A stretch of DNA of 64,000 bases from Granulosicoccus sp. (GTDB taxonomy: Bacteria > Pseudomonadota > Gammaproteobacteria > Granulosicoccales > Granulosicoccaceae): NCBI GenBank assembly GCA_023301725.1, contig JALZUD010000076.1:1-64000 (forward strand), in the 5' to 3' direction. Position numbers and translations under genes: made by a program. The notes under the pieces were generated by a model, which worked only from the letters and a program-made list of their open reading frames with translations, was not told where the DNA came from and searched no databases. Positions 61,983-64,000 of this stretch are shown here, piece by piece (position 1 is the stretch's first letter; the number at the start of each line of letters is the position of its first letter).

Positions 61983-62405
61983 ATGATGAACCCACGCATA
62001 GAAGCTGACACCTTCCCGGTTTGCACAACCGCTTTTTCAAATGTGCGCCTGATGAACGATAAACGTTGGCCCTGGTTTATACTACTGCCCAATGAACCTG
62101 AGCGTTTAAACACTGAGGACGCGGCTAGCGCTGAATTACATGACTTGCCAGAGAAGCTACGCACAGGATTTATGGGTGATGTGACGCGTGTTAGTGAATT
62201 AGTAAAGCAACACACGCAATGCAAGAGCGTCAATATTGCGATGCTGGGCAACGTGGTGCCAGACTTACATTGTCATGTAATCGCTAGAGAGGAAGGCGAT
62301 ATAAATTGGCCTAGCCCTGTGTGGGGGTTCGAACACGCCATAGCGTATTCCAATGACCAGCCTCAGGCGCTCATTGATTTTATTAAAGCAGGTTTGGCAA
62401 GTTGA
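61983..62405 (+). CDS. HIT-domain protein
   Basis: 140 residues with RWPWFILLPN, a helical middle part and the HIT segment MLGNVVPDLHCHVIAREEGDINWPSPVWG, where the two histidines of LHCHVI match the nucleotide-binding and catalytic positions in this subfamily. HIT proteins hydrolyse or transfer nucleotide phosphoramidates and dinucleotides. The start is one of two adjacent ATGs, with no good ribosome-binding site. It converges with the GNAT gene. Confidence 0.9.
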   Translation: MMNPRIEADTFPVCTTAFSNVRLMNDKRWPWFILLPNEPERLNTEDAASAELHDLPEKLRTGFMGDVTRVSELVKQHTQCKSVNIAMLGNVVPDLHCHVIAREEGDINWPSPVWGFEHAIAYSNDQPQALIDFIKAGLAS

Positions 62406-62413
62406 AAGAATGT

Positions 62414-63478
62414 TCAGGAGTCAACTGGCCACACATTAACAGCGGCGGCGCTGTTCACTAAGCGATCTAACTCTTCGCTACCAGTAACGGTATGCATCAG
62501 TATTGATATATCGGCTTTTGATGAATGAATCCAGCGACTCAACATGCCTGAATTTTGTAGCTGTGCAAACAAATGACTTTGTGGGTCGACGTACACAGCC
62601 GCAAAGTGGCATTGATACTCACACATAATCGAACTCACAAATTGAGGCCACAGTTTTTCAGATCCTGTGCGAATACTCACATCTGAAAACGACACGTAGC
62701 TGAATTGTTCAGGATTAAATCGTCTACGGGCAACGGCGAATGGTGTTACAAATAATCGAGTGCACCAGCGTGCTATTGCCCCCATGTGGCGAATACTAAA
62801 ACGCGTGACAGCAGCGCGAGCACAGATTACGACCCCTTGAGCATCTTTGAGTATGTAGGCCGGGAGTTTGGATAGAGTGATATCTTGTAGTTGGTAATCG
62901 TTGGTAGTCGTTGTCTGTAAAGCATGCCATTGTGTGGGGCTCAGGTTATCAAGCCGCTGCACACTCTCTAGCATTTTGGGCCACTGTTTGTACGTCATGT
63001 ATATTGACAAGCCAGCGACTTCAACCGCACCCATAGCCCTCAACAATTGCAATGAGCGGGCATTGTCATTATCAATACATCCGTACGACATTGCGGCTGA
63101 CTCAGAAGATTGCCTGGCCATCCATTGCATGGCTGTAGTGGTAAGTGATTTACCAATGCCGCGTCGCTGATATTCCTCGTGTACGGCAAGCACACCTCGA
63201 TAATAACCAGTGATATTTTTATCGAATAGCCGTAGATCACGTTTATCGATAACATAAGCGCCAATTAACTGCTCATCCAATAAGGCATGGAAAAATACGG
63301 GTTGGTTAAAGCGTGTTAACTGCTGTGCAACGTCTAGACGTCTATAATGCAGACCTTCGGCACCAAACGTGACGGACTCCACCAAACCCACCAACTGTTC
63401 GTGCGCTTGCTCTTCAATACTTATGGTGATATCGGTTGAACATATTGGCGCCTCATCAGACATCATGCCAGCCCACAT
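62414..63478 (-). CDS. GNAT-family acetyltransferase
   Basis: About 354 residues; ATGs at 63478, 63466 and 63463 are all in frame. The N-terminal half has a full GNAT core: FFHALLDEQLIGAYVIDKR, GYYRGVLAVHEEYQRRGIGKSLTTTAMQWM (the acetyl-CoA loop QRRGIG) and NDNARSLQLLRAMGAV. The C-terminal half resembles a second, degenerate GNAT-like domain (SIRTGSEKLWPQFVSSIMCEYQCHFAAVYVDP). The substrate is unknown. It overlaps the end of the ATP-grasp gene by 23 bases, so the two are translationally coupled and probably act on one pathway. Confidence 0.75.
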   Translation of the reverse strand: MWAGMMSDEAPICSTDITISIEEQAHEQLVGLVESVTFGAEGLHYRRLDVAQQLTRFNQPVFFHALLDEQLIGAYVIDKRDLRLFDKNITGYYRGVLAVHEEYQRRGIGKSLTTTAMQWMARQSSESAAMSYGCIDNDNARSLQLLRAMGAVEVAGLSIYMTYKQWPKMLESVQRLDNLSPTQWHALQTTTTNDYQLQDITLSKLPAYILKDAQGVVICARAAVTRFSIRHMGAIARWCTRLFVTPFAVARRRFNPEQFSYVSFSDVSIRTGSEKLWPQFVSSIMCEYQCHFAAVYVDPQSHLFAQLQNSGMLSRWIHSSKADISILMHTVTGSEELDRLVNSAAAVNVWPVDS

Positions 63479-64000
63479 CTTTCATCAGCAATTCAGTCAT
63501 TGGTGTACGCATTACAATAGCTTTGATAAATAGGGGCGCTAAAATAAAGCTCATCAACAAAAACGGCTTGCTATCTGACCAGCTCCAATTGATATCTTTT
63601 GTAGTGAACAAACGTCGCCAGCCGGAACGATATAGCTTGCCTTTAAATAACTGCGCTTCAACAGAGGTGAGGCACGACCAGAATTCCTGCAGCCTATCAG
63701 CCAATGGCGCTGTTTCAACAGCTATTGAATTAGCCTTAATCAGCGCTTCATACACAACATCAAACGTTAAGAAATGCAGACCACTGGTTGCTCTTGGATT
63801 GCATTCTATAGCACGCCACTCCCCCTTTTCATCGGCCATAAAATCAAACGAGATCATACCGCTATAGGCTGTGGCTTTCACAATGGCGTTTACAGACTCA
63901 GCAATGCGCACAGGCACTGGCAAGTACTCAAAACTTACAGACACTGAACCCGACATCTCCAAGCTGCGGTAGCATACGGTATGCATAACCACACCATTCG
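63456..64000 (-). CDS. ATP-grasp family protein, 5' part cut by window
   Basis: The frame is open to the right edge, so the start is outside. The visible 180 residues hold the end of an ATP-grasp domain (GMISFDFMADEKGEWRAIECNPRATSGLHFL, with the metal-binding Glu and Asn of ECNPRATSG) and a C-terminal part with a hydrophobic stretch (PFLLMSFILAPLFIKAIVM). ATP-grasp enzymes join a carboxylate to an amine or thiol using ATP. With an overlapping GNAT gene it may form a small biosynthetic pair. The substrate is unknown. Confidence 0.78.
   Translation of the reverse strand, partial: NGVVMHTVCYRSLEMSGSVSVSFEYLPVPVRIAESVNAIVKATAYSGMISFDFMADEKGEWRAIECNPRATSGLHFLTFDVVYEALIKANSIAVETAPLADRLQEFWSCLTSVEAQLFKGKLYRSGWRRLFTTKDINWSWSDSKPFLLMSFILAPLFIKAIVMRTPMTELLMKDVGWHDV

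Overview
The window looks like a chromosomal segment of a free-living, aerobic, probably marine proteobacterium, most likely a gammaproteobacterium. The clues are a yebC-ruvC-ruvA housekeeping block, a TRAP transporter, a polyamine-type ABC importer, an RND pump, many Tat-exported proteins, a glutaryl-CoA dehydrogenase and a mid-range G+C by eye. The taxon is inferred from gene content only. No rRNA, tRNA, integrase, insertion sequence or CRISPR array was seen.

Region 1 (1-11.2 kb) is a catabolic island for an N-heterocycle, best explained as nicotinate or a relative. A Rieske oxygenase and a MarR regulator diverge at the left edge. On the plus strand follow an enamidase and a 2-(hydroxymethyl)glutarate-type dehydrogenase. 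Converging on them is a six-gene minus-strand operon with overlapping ends: XDH-type FAD subunit, fused [2Fe-2S]/molybdopterin subunit, 6-hydroxynicotinate reductase (Hnr), UPF0280 (ApbE-related) protein and two PF06684/DUF1185 paralogues. Hydroxylase, reductase, enamidase and dehydrogenase match consecutive steps of the Eubacterium barkeri reductive nicotinate pathway, but the later B12-dependent steps are absent. Hnr ends in a DALAGAT motif that resembles ApbE flavinylation sites, so UPF0280 may be its flavin transferase.

Region 2 (11.3-22.8 kb) carries a DMT exporter, an idonate-type dehydrogenase, a small group with a GNAT, a JmjC/cupin oxygenase, YdcF and FemAB-like proteins, a three-gene TRAP transporter, and two decayed genes (TcuB-like and SDR) beside a D-2-hydroxyacid dehydrogenase.

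Region 3 (23-39 kb) has an exported von Willebrand A protein with nine 86-residue repeats, a thiolase, ruvA/ruvC/yebC without ruvB, a lipase-like hydrolase and glutaryl-CoA dehydrogenase. It also has a block with a small Tat-exported peptide, a JmjC oxygenase and a Tat-exported metallo-beta-lactamase-fold enzyme, then a J-domain/PilZ fusion and an SLC13 permease.

Region 4 (39.5-50 kb) has a polyamine-type ABC importer and an envelope thiol-redox module: Tat-exported thioredoxin, Tat-exported DsbA, an ECF sigma factor with a membrane partner, and an exported DUF255 thioredoxin protein fused to a DsbD-alpha-like domain.

Region 5 (50-64 kb) has an exported esterase with a C-terminal membrane tail and two tandem alkaline phosphatases (one apparently starting at AUC). 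It then has an RND pump, an SDR, a stand-alone Lrp/AsnC sensor domain, a HIT protein, and an ATP-grasp/GNAT pair that runs off the right edge.
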